A stretch of 64,000 bases of DNA, taken from assembly GCA_037976565.1 (NCBI GenBank), contig CP137679.1, positions 6,741,973-6,805,972 of the forward strand, read 5' to 3'. The notes beneath the pieces were generated by a model. That model was not told the DNA's origin. It did not search any database and saw only the letters and a program-made list of their open reading frames with translations. Made by a program: the position numbers and the translations under genes. Source of the stretch: Mesocentrotus franciscanus. Taxonomy: Eukaryota > Echinodermata > Echinoidea > Camarodonta > Strongylocentrotidae. Positions 34,411 to 46,610 of this stretch are shown piece by piece; within the stretch, counting starts at the first letter, position 1; each line of letters begins with the position of its first letter.

Positions 34411-36210
34411 GAAGATGAAGGTTTACGCTTCATGTTAAATTGGTTTCCATGAAACATGGATATTATTTAACAATCTTGGCATCATACTAATGCCATTATA
34501 TCAGTATGAATTACTCTGATAGTTGATTTCCCACTTAATATAAAAATCAATATCCATATATTCTTTCTTTCACAAACAAATAGGCCCTATGTGTTTGACA
34601 AAGTTATGTCAAGGTTCATCAAAATATACTTTCCCATAAATCTGGAGTTCTTTGCTTGAAGCATTTTCTCTGATCTCTTTAGAGGTCACATGACAGTTGT
34701 TATGACATGACCTTGCACTCTCCGCAACCCTCTCACCACCTCATTACAGCTCACTGTGATCTGGTCAAATGTCATATCCTACAGGGGCATTTCCAGAAAA
34801 AGGCATTTGCAATTGGGGGGGGGGGAATTGAAGTTTCAAACTTCGAAACTAGTTATAAAAAAATGTGCCCAATCTTTTCAATTTGACAATTGGGATGATA
34901 AGTGGTAGATCATTGGCAAATATTTATTACAGGAGAGTGAACTGGTCTATAAAACTTTTCCTACAAATACATAGCCAGAAGAACGTTTTCAATAAAGAAG
35001 GGGGAGGTATGTCAAACCCATTTTCAACTGACCAAAATGGTGCTTACATTTTGTCTGTCTTCTATTTGGTAACAACAGTAGTAATTGGTAACTTAACTAC
35101 ATGTAATAGCAAGGATTGATTTGATATCATTGATCTGGGCCATGTCTAAACTTGTTGTGAGTGATTCAGGTTGATTGCAAGTCCTCCTACTGGTACAGTA
35201 TGTATTTAAATTTCTAGTAGGGAGCTGCAATTGATATCAACTTACAATCAATTTTAATTAATCGCAACCTGTTATCAGCCAGGGCCCTTGTCAGAAGCCT
35301 ATAGCTGAGGGGTATATATAGAAGCTCCATCTTGATGGGTGAGGGGGAATCACATAAAATAGTCAAACAAATAACCCAAAAGGTACATGTACCCATGATG
35401 TGACTTTGGTGAAAAATTGGTAGATTTGGTAATAATAATCACTAATGGAATTTGAATAAGGGCATCTCCCCCAATATCCCCTTTTGCAAGAGCCCTGTCA
35501 GGCCCAAAATTTAACGTTTTCAAGCAATTTGGTTAAACATTGTTAGCCCTGATTTGGTATGTTAATAATCTCCAGTGCAACTTGAGAAGTGTGTATATTA
35601 CATGAGCCTGGCATTCCAGATTTCAAAGTCAACTAGTACATGTAGATCAGAGCACCAAATCTACCAATTTTTATCAAAACAAATTATTCACTTGGATTTT
35701 GAGTTGCCGCATTTATTACTCATTTTTCAATGAGATGGTAATTTACAAGGCTTTTCAGTTAAGTATCAGCGATACTTGATTTCTTTTGATCAAGATGTGA
35801 ATATATTGCACATCATTGATTCATGTGCTAAAATAAATTTCATCCATTAACCTTCAAAACTCATTTACATTTGATTACATTCCGACATTTCCATCCTTCA
35901 GACACTTCCATCCTTCAGATATTTCAATGTGAAGTTTCTGTAAGTTCAAATAACCTGGTTAAGTAATTGGTGTAAACTTCCAGCAAATTATTATTTTTTT
36001 TTTTGGGGGGGGGGATTTATTCCCAAGCTTGAGATTATCCCTGGTAATAAGGTTGAAATGTGAGACAGGTGAGTTTACACAAACCCAAAAAGTAAATATA
36101 CATGTACATGTAGGATGCTAATTCTGATTTATTCACAACGTTGAGGTAATCTAAAGGTGGTAGTAAGGTTGAAAAGAGGTACAGTAGCTTAGTTTACACA
36201 AACCACCACA

Positions 36211-36585
36211 AAAGGCCCATTTACACAGCCATTTTGAAACCATTTTGAACACCATTTTGAAAAGTCATCAATTTTTGGGACTGCCATTTACAATACTGGA
36301 AAAACCCATTAAACAACGTTGGTGTTTGCTCATTCCAATTTTTGGGTGAGTGGTGTAAAAGTAAAACTGGAATCATTCACTGATGTTTTGAGAGCAGGCT
36401 TTTACACTGGAAAAATCTGTAAAATTTCTACTGGTGTTTAAAAAGACCTCACTCCAGAGGTGGATTCATTTTTTTCTTCGTGTTTGCCGGTAGTTGCTTA
36501 GTAACTTGCAACAAAACACCAGAATATGAGAAAGATCAACAATTATTCTTTGCAGTGTAAATGCATCTAAAGTAGGTACATTGTA
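36211..36585. mobile_element. MITE with CATTTACAC ends (family 5)
   Basis: The left GGCCCATTTACACAGCC and right GCAGTGTAAATGCATCTAA ends are imperfect inverted repeats. The interior has repeated TTTACA(C/A)TACTGGAAAAA motifs shared with a partial copy at 48391-48510. Confidence 0.55.
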
Positions 36586-38578
36586 ATGTGATCTGAAGCT
36601 GATCCAGTTTTTTCATTTACTCAAGTTTTAATTAATCTCCCATTACCAGATACATATACCTTGAGTTATTTTCCAAATTAAGTTGGTCTAGTGGGTAGAC
36701 TCGGCCTCCCCTTAATTAATGCAATTAGCCTGCTAGATGGCCAGTACGCCTGAACACGCATAAAGACTTGTTTCCTGTATTGGGAAAGTTCTGGACTTTT
36801 ACTATTTTTCTGGAGTGGAGCAGGTATTGAATTAAAAAGAAACAGGTATTGAATTAGTGAAAATAGGGTACAGTATTCTTTTAATGAGCAACTACATGTA
36901 TCTTGTGAAGGGCTGATTGGTCTAATTTCTCACAGTTCAAACTCAAGCTTTTGCAGGCTAGTGAAAACTCACAACTACTATTGAAAAGTCACCTCGCGCC
37001 ACACATATTTCATCTTGCAAGATTATGGCTGGTTCAAGTACATGTATGTATGAGCATACAATGATAAAGTGATTAGATTTTAGATGGAAGGGGTCAAAGG
37101 TTAAAGGTCACAGGGTCATAAAAGTGTTAACAAGTATATGAAAATATCTTTTATTACTGCGATAACTTGAAAAGCATTAAAGCGGTTCAAACCAAATTAA
37201 GATGAATCATATATGAGCATGCAAGGATGAACTTATTAGATTTTGGGTGTACATGTAAGAGGTCAAAGGTGAAAAATTACAGGATTATCAATGTGTTGAA
37301 AATCAGAAAATCAGAAAATCTCTTATTACTGTGATAATTTCTTGAAAATAATTTCAATTGAGCCAATGTCAACCAAACTGGGCTCAAGTCAGTCTGCATG
37401 CACAGACTCTAAATGATACTTTACCACAATTCCTTAAGCCTTGAGCAGAGCCTAGATCTGTCAGTTTCTGGCTGTTTCAAAGGGTGCTAAAGTACAGACT
37501 ACAGAGCCTATAGTAGTCTCATTGCAGGCACTGATACACACAATTAATAACTTACAGGGGTTTGGTGCTCAAGCATGTATGAGCATTAAAAGATGAAAAT
37601 GAGAAGAATTTAAATTTGTGAGGTCAGGTACTTACGGTCACAGGTTTATTGATCAATTAACATACATGTACACATTGTACATAAATGTTTATACATGTAT
37701 GTCGAGGCATGTGAGAGACACAGTCTTATTCATTTTGTTTTAGATAAAAAATGTATTTTTAAAAACATGTAGATCTAACTGATTTAAACATTTCTTGTTG
37801 AATATGTTGTTGTGAACTTTAATATACCAAATACATGACCATCCTATTTTTTGTCTGTCATCACTTCTCTCTTTGGCATGAATGTTATTTGTCTGCCTGA
37901 CATGTGACTCAAGTCAACCATTTGACCTTTGACCATGAGCCTTTATTCTCCGAGCTGCTGCCGACAGTCACCTCTCCACCTAGCAAAGATGGTGTCGGTG
38001 ATATCAAGTTTTGGAATGGTTCAACTTTATTTGAAACCAAATCACTAGAATTACACCACGGTGGTGGTAGGTCATGCAAAAGCCAGGGACATTTCCAGAA
38101 CATTTTGAATGGGGAATGTCTGAAAAGCAAGTTTGCCACACCCAGAAAAAAGTAATGAAAAATTGAAATATTGAAAAACAAAAGTAATGAAAAATAGAAA
38201 AAATATAATTAGGCCAAATAACGAAAAAAAAGTGTTTCTCGTCTGGACTTAAAAAAAAAAGGAGGATGCAGGGCATTACTATTCACTATTTTGAAATGTT
38301 TTGCTATTTTTGTCCAAGATGGCTGCCATGCTAAGCCTATTTATTCACAGATATTGTGCTATGTGAGTATACTGATGCAATGTATGACAAAACAAATGAT
38401 TTTTATCACTTTAGAATCTATTTAAACAAAGTGTATATCACAGGCTTTTTTGGGGGAGGGGGTGGGGTTGCTATTTTTCTTCTGAATAGTAAATAGTAAA
38501 AAAAGGAGGCGGCAGCCATAAAGGGGGGCGAGAACACTTCATTTTAAGTTTGCCACAAAATCCTCCATACAAACAAAG

Positions 38579-39028
38579 ACCCCGTTCTCACTCACTTTGA
38601 AAGTGGTCTTAGTTAGACCGCTCCAGAGGAACGGGTCTTGAGGAACGGTTTGCGAGGGTTCACACTCCGAGCAGTTTTTTATGGCTCAAACCGCTCCACG
38701 AGTCAAAGTGGTCTTGTTGCTATGGCAGCTCAGGTCAGCGGGTAAATTTTTTCGCGAATACTAAGCGTATGTACCGTACTACATGTTTCGCACGCAACGT
38801 CACTAGACCACTTCCGTTCAAAGTACGCCCGTTCACACTCGCACGTTAGAGCGCTCCAAACCGCTCTTAATAAGACCCGTTCCTCAAGACCACCTCCCGA
38901 GGTGGTCTTCTGGAGCGGTCCAGAAGTCCACTTCCTGGACCACTTTGACCGTTCTCACTCACCTAAGAACCGCTCCTGAGGAACGGGTCTTAGTTAGACC
39001 GCTCCAACGAAGTGAATGAGAACGGGGT
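38579..39028 (+). mobile_element. 450-bp TIR element with 5-bp target duplication (family 6)
   Basis: It is flanked by CAAAG on both sides (38574-38578, 39029-39033). The ends ACCCCGTTCTCACTCAC and GTGAATGAGAACGGGGT are inverted repeats that continue imperfectly through AACGGGTCTTAGTTAGACC motifs. The interior has an AGACCACCTCCCGAGGTGGT palindrome and ends in no ORF. Three inverted relatives form the array at 49747-50789. A 5-bp duplication excludes mariner and TTAA types; the superfamily is open. Confidence 0.85.
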
Positions 39029-39429
39029 CAAAGATATACAAAATTAGAAGTTGAAACTGAACCAATAATTTCTCATTTTAGTTGACAGTGTTTAGATAAA
39101 TTTCCAAGAAGTATGAATACAAAACTTTAAAAAATAGAAATTCAAATTTGCTGACATGGAGAAATATCCTCTGCTTTATAGTTTTACTTTAATATTTGCT
39201 TTTACAATTCATCGGCATTATTATGAACAAACAAATCTGTCATATACATGTACATGTATACATGTATATTACTGTATGGATTCGTCGGTTCAAAATAACG
39301 CTGAATAATTATTATAGAAGATGACAGCAATTGTGACAAGGTGTTATCATGTCCTCCTTCCCACCCCACCCCCAGTGTTCAATCTGTTTCCCTTGACATC
39401 CTCAACATGGTCAGAATGTGCAATTCATT

Positions 39430-39780
39430 TTAATTTTGATTTGATTTGATTTGAATTTATTTCCATATTTCACAAATAAATTTGAACAAGTAATTATACA
39501 AACAAACAATACATTCATTTCAAAAATGAAATACAATTAAATGAATAAATTGAAGACCAAAGTACAATAAAATATTACATAATCAACAATTTGTTTGTAA
39601 TTAACATAACGTGATATGGGGGAACCAAAAAAAAAGCAATGCTTGTAAAAATATTTGGTTCCCAGGGGTAATTGTGTCTAATCAATATTAATCAAGAAAA
39701 ATGTAATAAAAGAAAACGAACAAGGTATGAACAACAACAACAAAAGAATAAAAGAAAAAAAGAAAAAAGACAACAAGGTG
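39430..39780 (-). mobile_element. Probable LINE 3' end with AAATC-type tail
   Basis: Read on the minus strand the block ends GAAATAAATTCAAATCAAATC..., a short tandem tail typical of CR1/L2-like LINE 3' termini. It is preceded by AT-rich 3' UTR-like sequence and an AACCAAATA...TTGGTTCCC inverted pair. No coding part remains. Confidence 0.4.
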
Positions 39781-40184
39781 CCATGCCAACTGACAACTTT
39801 TGTTAGACCACTAAAAACAAATACAAAAATACTAACTTTCTTACTTACTTAAGGTTATATAAATTAATGAATCCTTCCTAAACAGTAATTATTTCGAGTA
39901 CTTGAGCAATAATGATAATTTTAATTTATGTTTTTACACGGAGAAAGGGGCTTGTAGGGGATTTCAAAATCATATGGACAGTATAGTAATTTCCTGCATC
40001 ATTGATTAATTTTGATTCTTTATTATTGAGTAGGAAACACTTTGAAACATGTATTGAAATTTAATCCTCATGGTGGACGTTGTCAGTTTTTTATTTATTT
40101 TATTTTTTACAAAGCACTTAAAAAAGTGCCCAACTGGAATTACAATGTATAGAACAAAATTTACATTTTTACATGTACTAAAGA

Positions 40185-40270
40185 GAACTGTTGCTGAGCT
40201 AGCGCCATGAGCGTCCCTGGATGGTGTGTGCGCTCTATAAGTTTACACTATTATTATTATTATTATTAAA
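40185..40270 (+). mobile_element. SINE S1 tail fragment
   Basis: The GTGTGCGCTCTATAAGTTTACACT sequence with a following (ATT)n matches the 3' end of the family S1 copies; the tRNA head is absent. Confidence 0.5.
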
Positions 40271-40654
40271 ATGTTTGCATTATTTTATTTATTTGTTGAT
40301 TTTATGTATATTTGATTAACCTGAAACATTAATTGTGCATAAAACCACACATTTAATGATGTCTGACCAAGAGTACATTGTAAATGAGTACATTGTCAAT
40401 GTTGGCATGCAATTAAAAGGACTTAAGGTTCATCCTACTGCAATAGCATGTATAAATTACAGCAATTACGGATACATTTAATTGATTTTATTGTGTCTGA
40501 GGCAAAGTGTTGCAAAATGCTCTGATGCGTGTCTCTATGATGAGAAAATACAGTAGTATGGTGAAGCTGTTTTATTGTTTGTTGAACTAACGGAATAAAG
40601 AGAGCAAATTGGTTTGCCAATTCAACAAGGTTATGCTTATAATGTAAATTGTGC

Positions 40655-40887
40655 TTAAAGGGGAAGGCCACCCAGATATCAAGTTGGTTTTAATAGAAGC
40701 AGAAAAATAAGAGGAACAGGTCAGTGAAAGTTTTACCAAATTCCAATTAAAAATAAGAAAGTTATGAATTTTTGAAGTTGCAATCAATTAACCACAAATG
40801 TTTAATTCTGTGACGTATCTTGCGAACACCCCTCCCATTTGACGTTTTTTTACTTAAAAACTTCAAAAGTCTGTATTTTCCCTTTAA
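40655..40887 (+). mobile_element. TTAA MITE family 4, complete short copy
   Basis: It is bounded by TTAAAGGGGAAGGCCACCC and GTATTTTCCCTTTAA. It shares the 'GCAGAAAAATAAGAGG' core with copies at 5432 and 48186. Confidence 0.7.
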
Positions 40888-41043
40888 GAAAATGGTCAAT
40901 CACAGATTCGCCCTGAATATAAGTATTGCAAATATGTTTTTATACAATCCCTGAAGGAAACCAATCTAACTAAGAAAATTAAAGTTTATGAAATTTTCTG
41001 TACAGAGCAAATTGGAGAGGAGCTCAAAAGATACGTCATAGTA

Positions 41044-41344
41044 GGCCTGTCTTCATCAGACCGAAGTTGCAAAATAACCCGCTATTTTCAGACTCAAGAT
41101 ATTTTCCTGAAGCTCGAAATTGTGTTTTCACCAGACCGATACGCTCATCACAAACTAGCTTGGACAGGCACAAATTATGGCTATTTTGGAAACAAGACCT
41201 AAATTTCTTGGGATATTTTCTCGCCCAAATAGCCTGCTACTTGCAACTGCAGGCTGATGAAGACAAAAATTAGCTGGCTAATATGAGATTGGGCTAGTTA
41301 AAATAGCGGGTTATTTTGCAACTTCGGTCTGATGAGGACAGGCC
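41044..41344. mobile_element. 301-bp MITE with ~45-bp nearly perfect TIRs
   Basis: The left arm GGCCTGTCTTCATCAGACC... runs 45 bases (41044-41088) and is matched by the right arm (41300-41344) with a single mismatch; both contain GAAGTTGCAAAATAACCCGC. Such identity indicates a young insertion or arm homogenisation. The flanks (AGTA / TTAT) do not give a clear duplication. Confidence 0.85.
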
Positions 41345-41392
41345 TTATCTCTTTTTCATGGTTCACGTTATACTATTAGTTCAGTACAGTAC

Positions 41393-41916
41393 TTAAAGGT
41401 ACTATGTCCCATTTGCAGGCCAAAAAATGAAAAGGTTAAATTCCAACGGCATTTGAAAGACAATACTAATTTAGAACTTCCCTAAAAAGGGGCTTGAAAA
41501 TGTCTTTAAGTGGGAAAATAACGACTATTAGTTGTCGAATCGACTTAGGAGCTATAGAGCCAGTAAGTAATAGTCTGATTTTTCAGACCATTGTACCGAA
41601 TGGTCGTACGTTTTATGCTGCGCAAAGATTCAATCAGTTTAATTTTGGCCATTACAAGAAGTGGGTTATTGATGTAGACAAATGCTCATGTACCCTTTAC
41701 AGCTCATTTTATGTATGTTATTACCAAAGATGAAAAAGCCAGTCAGTCACTCAATAGTGTCTGACGGTGAAGTCTAGCAAGTAAACAGGTTTCCTTGCAT
41801 AATTTGAATATTAGGACACTGCTAACGTTTAAATTTCACAGATAGGACATATTCATAATTCCTGCAAAGTTCTACAGAATTTGATGTTGGCTGCAAAAGG
41901 GACATAGTATCTTTAA
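41393..41916 (+). mobile_element. TTAA MITE family 1, intact copy
   Basis: It is bounded by TTAAAGGTACTATGTCCC and GGGACATAGTATCTTTAA (imperfect TIRs starting and ending in TTAA). It is almost identical to 53303-53832 and contains a 77-79 codon open frame (41494-41733). Confidence 0.9.
41500..41733 (+). CDS. Small ORF inside MITE 1, unknown
   Basis: The 77-residue frame (MSLSGKITTISCRIDLGAIE ... SCTLYSSFYVCYYQR) is open and identical in protein to the frame at 53413-53646. It is frameshifted in the split copy and deleted in the third. Because the two DNA copies are themselves near identical, the shared frame is not evidence of selection. No domain is recognised and it is far too short for a transposase. 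It is most likely a chance ORF. Confidence 0.2.
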   Translation: MSLSGKITTISCRIDLGAIEPVSNSLIFQTIVPNGRTFYAAQRFNQFNFGHYKKWVIDVDKCSCTLYSSFYVCYYQR

Positions 41917-42044
41917 TGATCATGCATCACAGCATTACTCAATATCAACCATTATATATAGGAAATTTAACTTTAAGTCATTTCACATGTTAGAGCATGA
42001 TTGGAGCAAGTTGGAGCATTTTTCAAAATACTATTGTCTGTTCA

Positions 42045-42130
42045 GAGCCAGAAGGGCGTAATTTTTTTGTTAAAGTACATTTAACATGTATATGAATTCA
42101 TGCCTCGTTCCAAACTGGCTCCGAACAGAG
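42045..42130. repeat. AGAAGGG hairpin family, diverged copy
   Basis: It opens AGAGCCAGAAGGGCGTAA and ends near ACTGGCTCCGAACAGAG. The arms pair poorly, so only family resemblance supports it. Confidence 0.4.
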
Positions 42131-42253
42131 AGTTTCTATTGCTGTGAAGGTTGGATTGCTCTCAAAATAGAGTCTTGCTTCTATTAAAAGTCCTCCTGAT
42201 TATTCGTATTTTCTTTTAAGAACATCTACATTTGAATTATTTTAATCATTTAC

Positions 42254-42440
42254 CGGGGAGGTGTCATGGTAAAGAAGTTCATTCACCTTACTCTCAAGTC
42301 TCAATCCAAGGGTTGGGTGTTCAAATCCCAGCCTGACACTAATGTCATTTGGCAAGACATTAATCCATATTTGCCACTCTCCACCCAGGTGTATGGGTAC
42401 CTTGCAGTTACTGGGGTAATAATAATTGCCGGAAGATCAG
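42254..42440 (+). mobile_element. SINE S1, 3'-truncated copy
   Basis: GGGGAGGTGTCATGGTAAAG, TCAATCCAAGGGTTGGGTGT and a B box TTCAAATCCCAG are followed by TTTGGCAAGACATTAATCC and CTCCACCCAGGTGTA; the copy fades after the AATAATAATT stretch. Confidence 0.8.
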
Positions 42441-43276
42441 CGTTAAAGACTGATGTAAGACCTAATTATAATATTGTATTTTATTCATCAAAACCATCAT
42501 TAGGGCCATTATTCTATATTCCTCTTTAATATTTGTATGTTTAATAGAAAAGCTTCTGAAAGAAATGTGGACATTTGCATTATCAATAAAAACAAAATCC
42601 CTTTATAGGAATATGCTTATACATTTAGTTCATATGAATCTTCATTAAATAGGAATACACTGTTTGAACACTTTTGTGATACATTTAATGAAAATAATGT
42701 ACAATGTACTTTCTGAATAGCACAGACTTGTCCTTTTACTGTACAATGCGCTAATCCTTTGAGAAGTCGGAATTCAGCTGTACAATAAATATTGACAGAG
42801 AACACTGCATTGTTTGATTGCAGATAAACCACATCAAGTGTTTGATTACTGCATTTCTGTAAGTAAACATTCACATCCTGCCTCTAGCTACAAATGTAGC
42901 TGCCCTGAATTTTGAGGACAAGGTGCTCATCACCTGATTGACAGACAGGCAAAGGAATCATAAGCAGATTGAAAAATTTCCTTCGAAAGGTGATTTGTAG
43001 AAGTTACATGTATATCTGGTATTAAAACAAAAATTATAGTGGGATTGCTAAATAAACTAATAAACAAAGAGAGCAATATATTTCTTTCAATAAAACACAT
43101 TGCATATTGTCTATTGTGAGCCAGAAGGGCATTGCTTATAAATGTATTGTACTTGTACATGAATTAGAGCCCTTCTCACTCATAACAGACAATTTGAACT
43201 GAAATAGTGTTACTTGAAACTACCTAATGTTATTTTTAAAATATTGTATGACTATGCACAATCAGGGCACCTTCTC

Positions 43277-43530
43277 TTAAAGAAAGACCAGTTCTGTTCA
43301 TGCGATTGCATTGTGAAAGAAACGTTGTGGAATCGATCAGAAAAGGTTGATCATCTAGCATATAAGTATTGGTATGTACTGTACTGCAAGGTTCTGGAAT
43401 CATCAAAATGATAAGAAATTTGGCCCAGTCTTGGTAAAGTTACAAGTAGTGCTGTGATCAAACGTTTAACCGTCCGGTATCCGACCGTCCATGGCACTAT
43501 CCGTTTTGAATGTGACGGTTTCGTTTTCCC

Positions 43531-43561
<31 letters not shown>

Positions 43562-44392
43562 GTGTAAAAATTTCGGACAAATTTTACAATATAAATAATA
43601 GAATAAATATATCTTACAGTATTTTAATTTATTTATTCGGAAAATTACGAGAAAAATTTAACTTATTGAAAATAAACATTTATAAAAACAGTAATGGAAC
43701 GAGCCTGAGCTGCTATCTCTGTGTATTATAACATGTACATCGGTACATTCAATATGGCAGCCTTCATGAATCGCAACTTTAGACAACAGCACTCGGCAAA
43801 TCTTTAAAAATAATCAGTTTATGTCAAATTGAAATCATGATTCTTGTAGAATTGCAAATAAAACACAAGTTAAGACGGAAATATGAATGTAAGTAATATT
43901 TTTCTTGACGAATAGTAACGTTTTTATGTGAAATTAGTGCCGGTCGAAAGCAGTGTTTTTCATCAGAAGTGGTGGGCGAAAATCCCCCGCGCTGGTCGGG
44001 CCCGCGCCCGCCCAGTGCCGACCACTATTCCAACAATCAGTGGCGACCTTGGCAAAAGTGAGTAATTTTCGTTTAACCGAAAACCGTCCGGTTTTGACTA
44101 GCGGTTAAACGGAATTGGAAATATCCGTGATGTTACAACACTAGTTACAAGCACTGTACACAGAAAGATGTATATGGGACTACGCGACCACGTGCGCGAT
44201 ATATCTATTTGGTCCCTATAGATATAATAATTTACCAAATATATCAAACAAAGTAGGCAGTTTCCAGACTTTCCCGGCAAAATTTGTATCATCACGTATT
44301 GGTCAAAACATTCTTTCACATGATTGGTAATGAGAGCTTCCATTTCATTTTTTTGAGAGAGGGGCGTTTCCAAAACTGGTCTTTACCTTTAA
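43277..44392 (-). mobile_element. TTAA MITE family 3, copy split by a hAT element
   Basis: It is the inverted counterpart of 22345-22734, with TTAA at both ends. It contains a 697-bp insertion at 43447-44143 plus its 8-bp duplication. Removing those restores collinearity with the uninterrupted copy. Confidence 0.85.
43447..44143. mobile_element. hAT-type MITE nested in MITE 3, 8-bp duplication
   Basis: It is flanked by GTTACAAG (43439-43446 and 44144-44151). The ends TAGTGCTGTGATCA and TGATGTTACAACACTA are inverted repeats of the hAT TAGxGTTG type. The interior holds a 29-base T run (43531-43559), a GTTTAACCG(T/A) repeat near both ends and a GC-rich GCGCCCGCCCAGTGCC patch. No transposase. 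Confidence 0.9.
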
Positions 44393-44999
44393 ACGGAGGT
44401 GGTTGTCAGTTTCCATGTTGCAGAAGGCCAAAATTCGATGACACCAGACTTGGTGAAAATACAATTAATGCATGTTAAAGTCTGCACACAGCAAACCCGT
44501 AGTCCCATCAAGAAATAACGCCTACCGGTAGTCTCTCGGAGAGTCTTCTGTTGAGGGAAAATGCATGTCAGGGGAATGTGTGGAAAATGCAAAGCATTAC
44601 ATAAGGCCTGTTTGTCTTAAAACTGAAGGCTCATCCTGGTGACTGACAACGCCCGTTATAAGGTAAATGTCGAATGGTGTCGAATTCCCCATGAGAGCCC
44701 ACTTCTATTTGTCTTTAAACAAAATTTTCATGAAGATTGTACATTTAATGTGGATAAGTCAAACCTGATTTCATTGACAGACAGGTATAGACACGGCTTC
44801 ATGGCAATAACAATCTCGCATGAGTCGTGAGTGATGGCGAGTAGTTGAAATGTCATTAGTCCAGTGATTGACAGATACATGTAGCATGAAGGTACATGTA
44901 AAAGTGATTTTATCGCAATTCGATTACTGCTCAAATAGTTGCAGTGCACTTCTCAAATTTGTCAACAGTTTTCATCATCTTTTGAGCGCCAGAAGGGCT

Positions 45000-45347
45000 T
45001 TAAAGGTACTATGTCCCATTTGCATGCCAAATAAATGAAAAGGTTAAATTCCAATGGCATTTGAAAGACAATACTAATTTAGAACTTCCCTAAAAAAAGG
45101 GGGGCTTGAAAATGTCTTTAAGTGGGAAAATAACAACTATTAGTTGTGGAATTGACTTAGCCAGTCAGTCACTCAATAGTGTCTGACAGTGAAGTCTAGC
45201 AAGTAAACAGGTTTCCTTGAATAATTTGAATATTAGGACACTAATAATGTTTAAATTTCACAGATAGGACATACATGACATATTCATAATTCCTGCAAAG
45301 TTCTACAGAATTTGATGTTGGCTGCAAAAGGGACATAGTATCTTTAA
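45000..45347 (+). mobile_element. TTAA MITE family 1, internally deleted copy
   Basis: It has both termini of the family but lacks about 180 bp: GACTTAG joins directly to CCAGTCAGTCACTC. The deletion removes most of the small ORF. It is inserted into an AGAAGGG hairpin (44985 / 45399). Confidence 0.85.
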
Positions 45348-46309
45348 CTACCATCTGTATTAATGTACAGGAGTTACACTGTAACGCCCTTCTAGCTCTC
45401 AATGCACGTCATCAGGAACTTTTACAAAATAAATATCCCAACCGTATGAATCAGCGTACATGTACCTGATAGATTTCTATTGCCATAGCAGGCGGTGCGC
45501 TCGAGTGCAATTACCTCACGATTTCGTTTTGATTTGACCTTGCTTTTCTCTTGAATAAACACGTTGTTTATGTGAAACCGCTGGGAAAGTGTCACAGCAA
45601 ACCTGCCATAACTTTGGCATATGACAATGAATCTTAAAGATCTTTACATTTTTGAAAAGAGGAATAATCATATTAACTATACATTAAATTTTTTTTTGTA
45701 ATAACGAAGAAAAAATGGGGACAAAAAGACAAGAAACTTTGTATGAAAAACACAAAAAGAAGGTCCAAAATAATGTATAAAATTACACATTTTTAATCTG
45801 TGGACAACAACGATATTCGAACATGTTATTAAATAATTATTAAAGAAAATTTCTGTGAAATATCGATTTTATAAACTAATGCGACCGGATGTGTCTGGAA
45901 ATAATCCAACATAATGCATTTTCATACCTTCAATACGAGCACCGATCTACTGAGTCGTCCCCACATTACATCGCGGGTGATGACGTCATGCTCAATAGCA
46001 CAGTCCCACACACGCTAGTTTGTGTTGGGGTTGATCGGTAAAACGGCTTTCAACATGATTTCGTGGCGTAGATTGTAATTGTTGCAATGTTTGAATTAAC
46101 CCCCAAATTTCTCCAATATTTATAACAAATGTATATTACGGAAATAAAGCTAAATTACACTGATTATCAACCTCATAGCTTTACTGTAAATAAGACGGAA
46201 TAACATGGCGCCAAATATGTACACTGTCGTCTGCACCATTCACCGCGAGCTCATGCCTGTGTCCATCGTTGGAGCAGGAGGAGGTGTACTCCGCCACTAC
46301 TACTTTCAA

Positions 46310-46430
46310 ATAGTAGTAGTTGTATAGTAGTAGTAGCAGTCGTAGTTGTAATAATAATAATAATAGTAATAATAATATTAATAACAATTATAATAATAAT
46401 GATAATAATATATTATTATTATTATCTTTA
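46310..46430. repeat. (TAG)n/(AAT)n trinucleotide tract
   Basis: Imperfect TAGTAGTAG followed by AATAATAAT repeats. Confidence 0.9.
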
Positions 46431-46496
46431 GAGGATTTTACAAAGTCAAAGATCCACTCGGCTCGGCTGAAATACCTCAGCTCGCGATCACTGCAG

Positions 46497-46610
46497 TCAA
46501 TGCTAATGCGTATAGACCTCTAGCTTAGCACTACGTGCTAAGAGGCAGCAATCGCACACATGAATAGTCTATACACAAATTACGAACGAATGTACACAAT
46601 AAAAGTCTGA
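46497..46610 (+). repeat. Interspersed repeat R1, short copy 3
   Basis: It shares AGTCAATGCTAATGCGTA, GACCTCTAGC, AGGCAGCAA and ACACATGAATAGTC with the copy at 7825-7920. Confidence 0.65.

Noticed and set aside
37914..38153. Plus-strand frame VNHLTFDHEPLFSELLPTVT... as an extra locus B exon
   Set aside because: It accepts the phase of exon 1 and looks fairly protein-like, but the acceptor (GACTCAAG) is weak, the start lies in the common TTTGACCTTTGACC repeat, no good donor fits, and exon 1 joins exon 2 better.
43531..43559. Poly-T run as a retroposon tail
   Set aside because: It lies inside a hAT-type element defined by its own ends and duplication, so it is an internal homopolymer.
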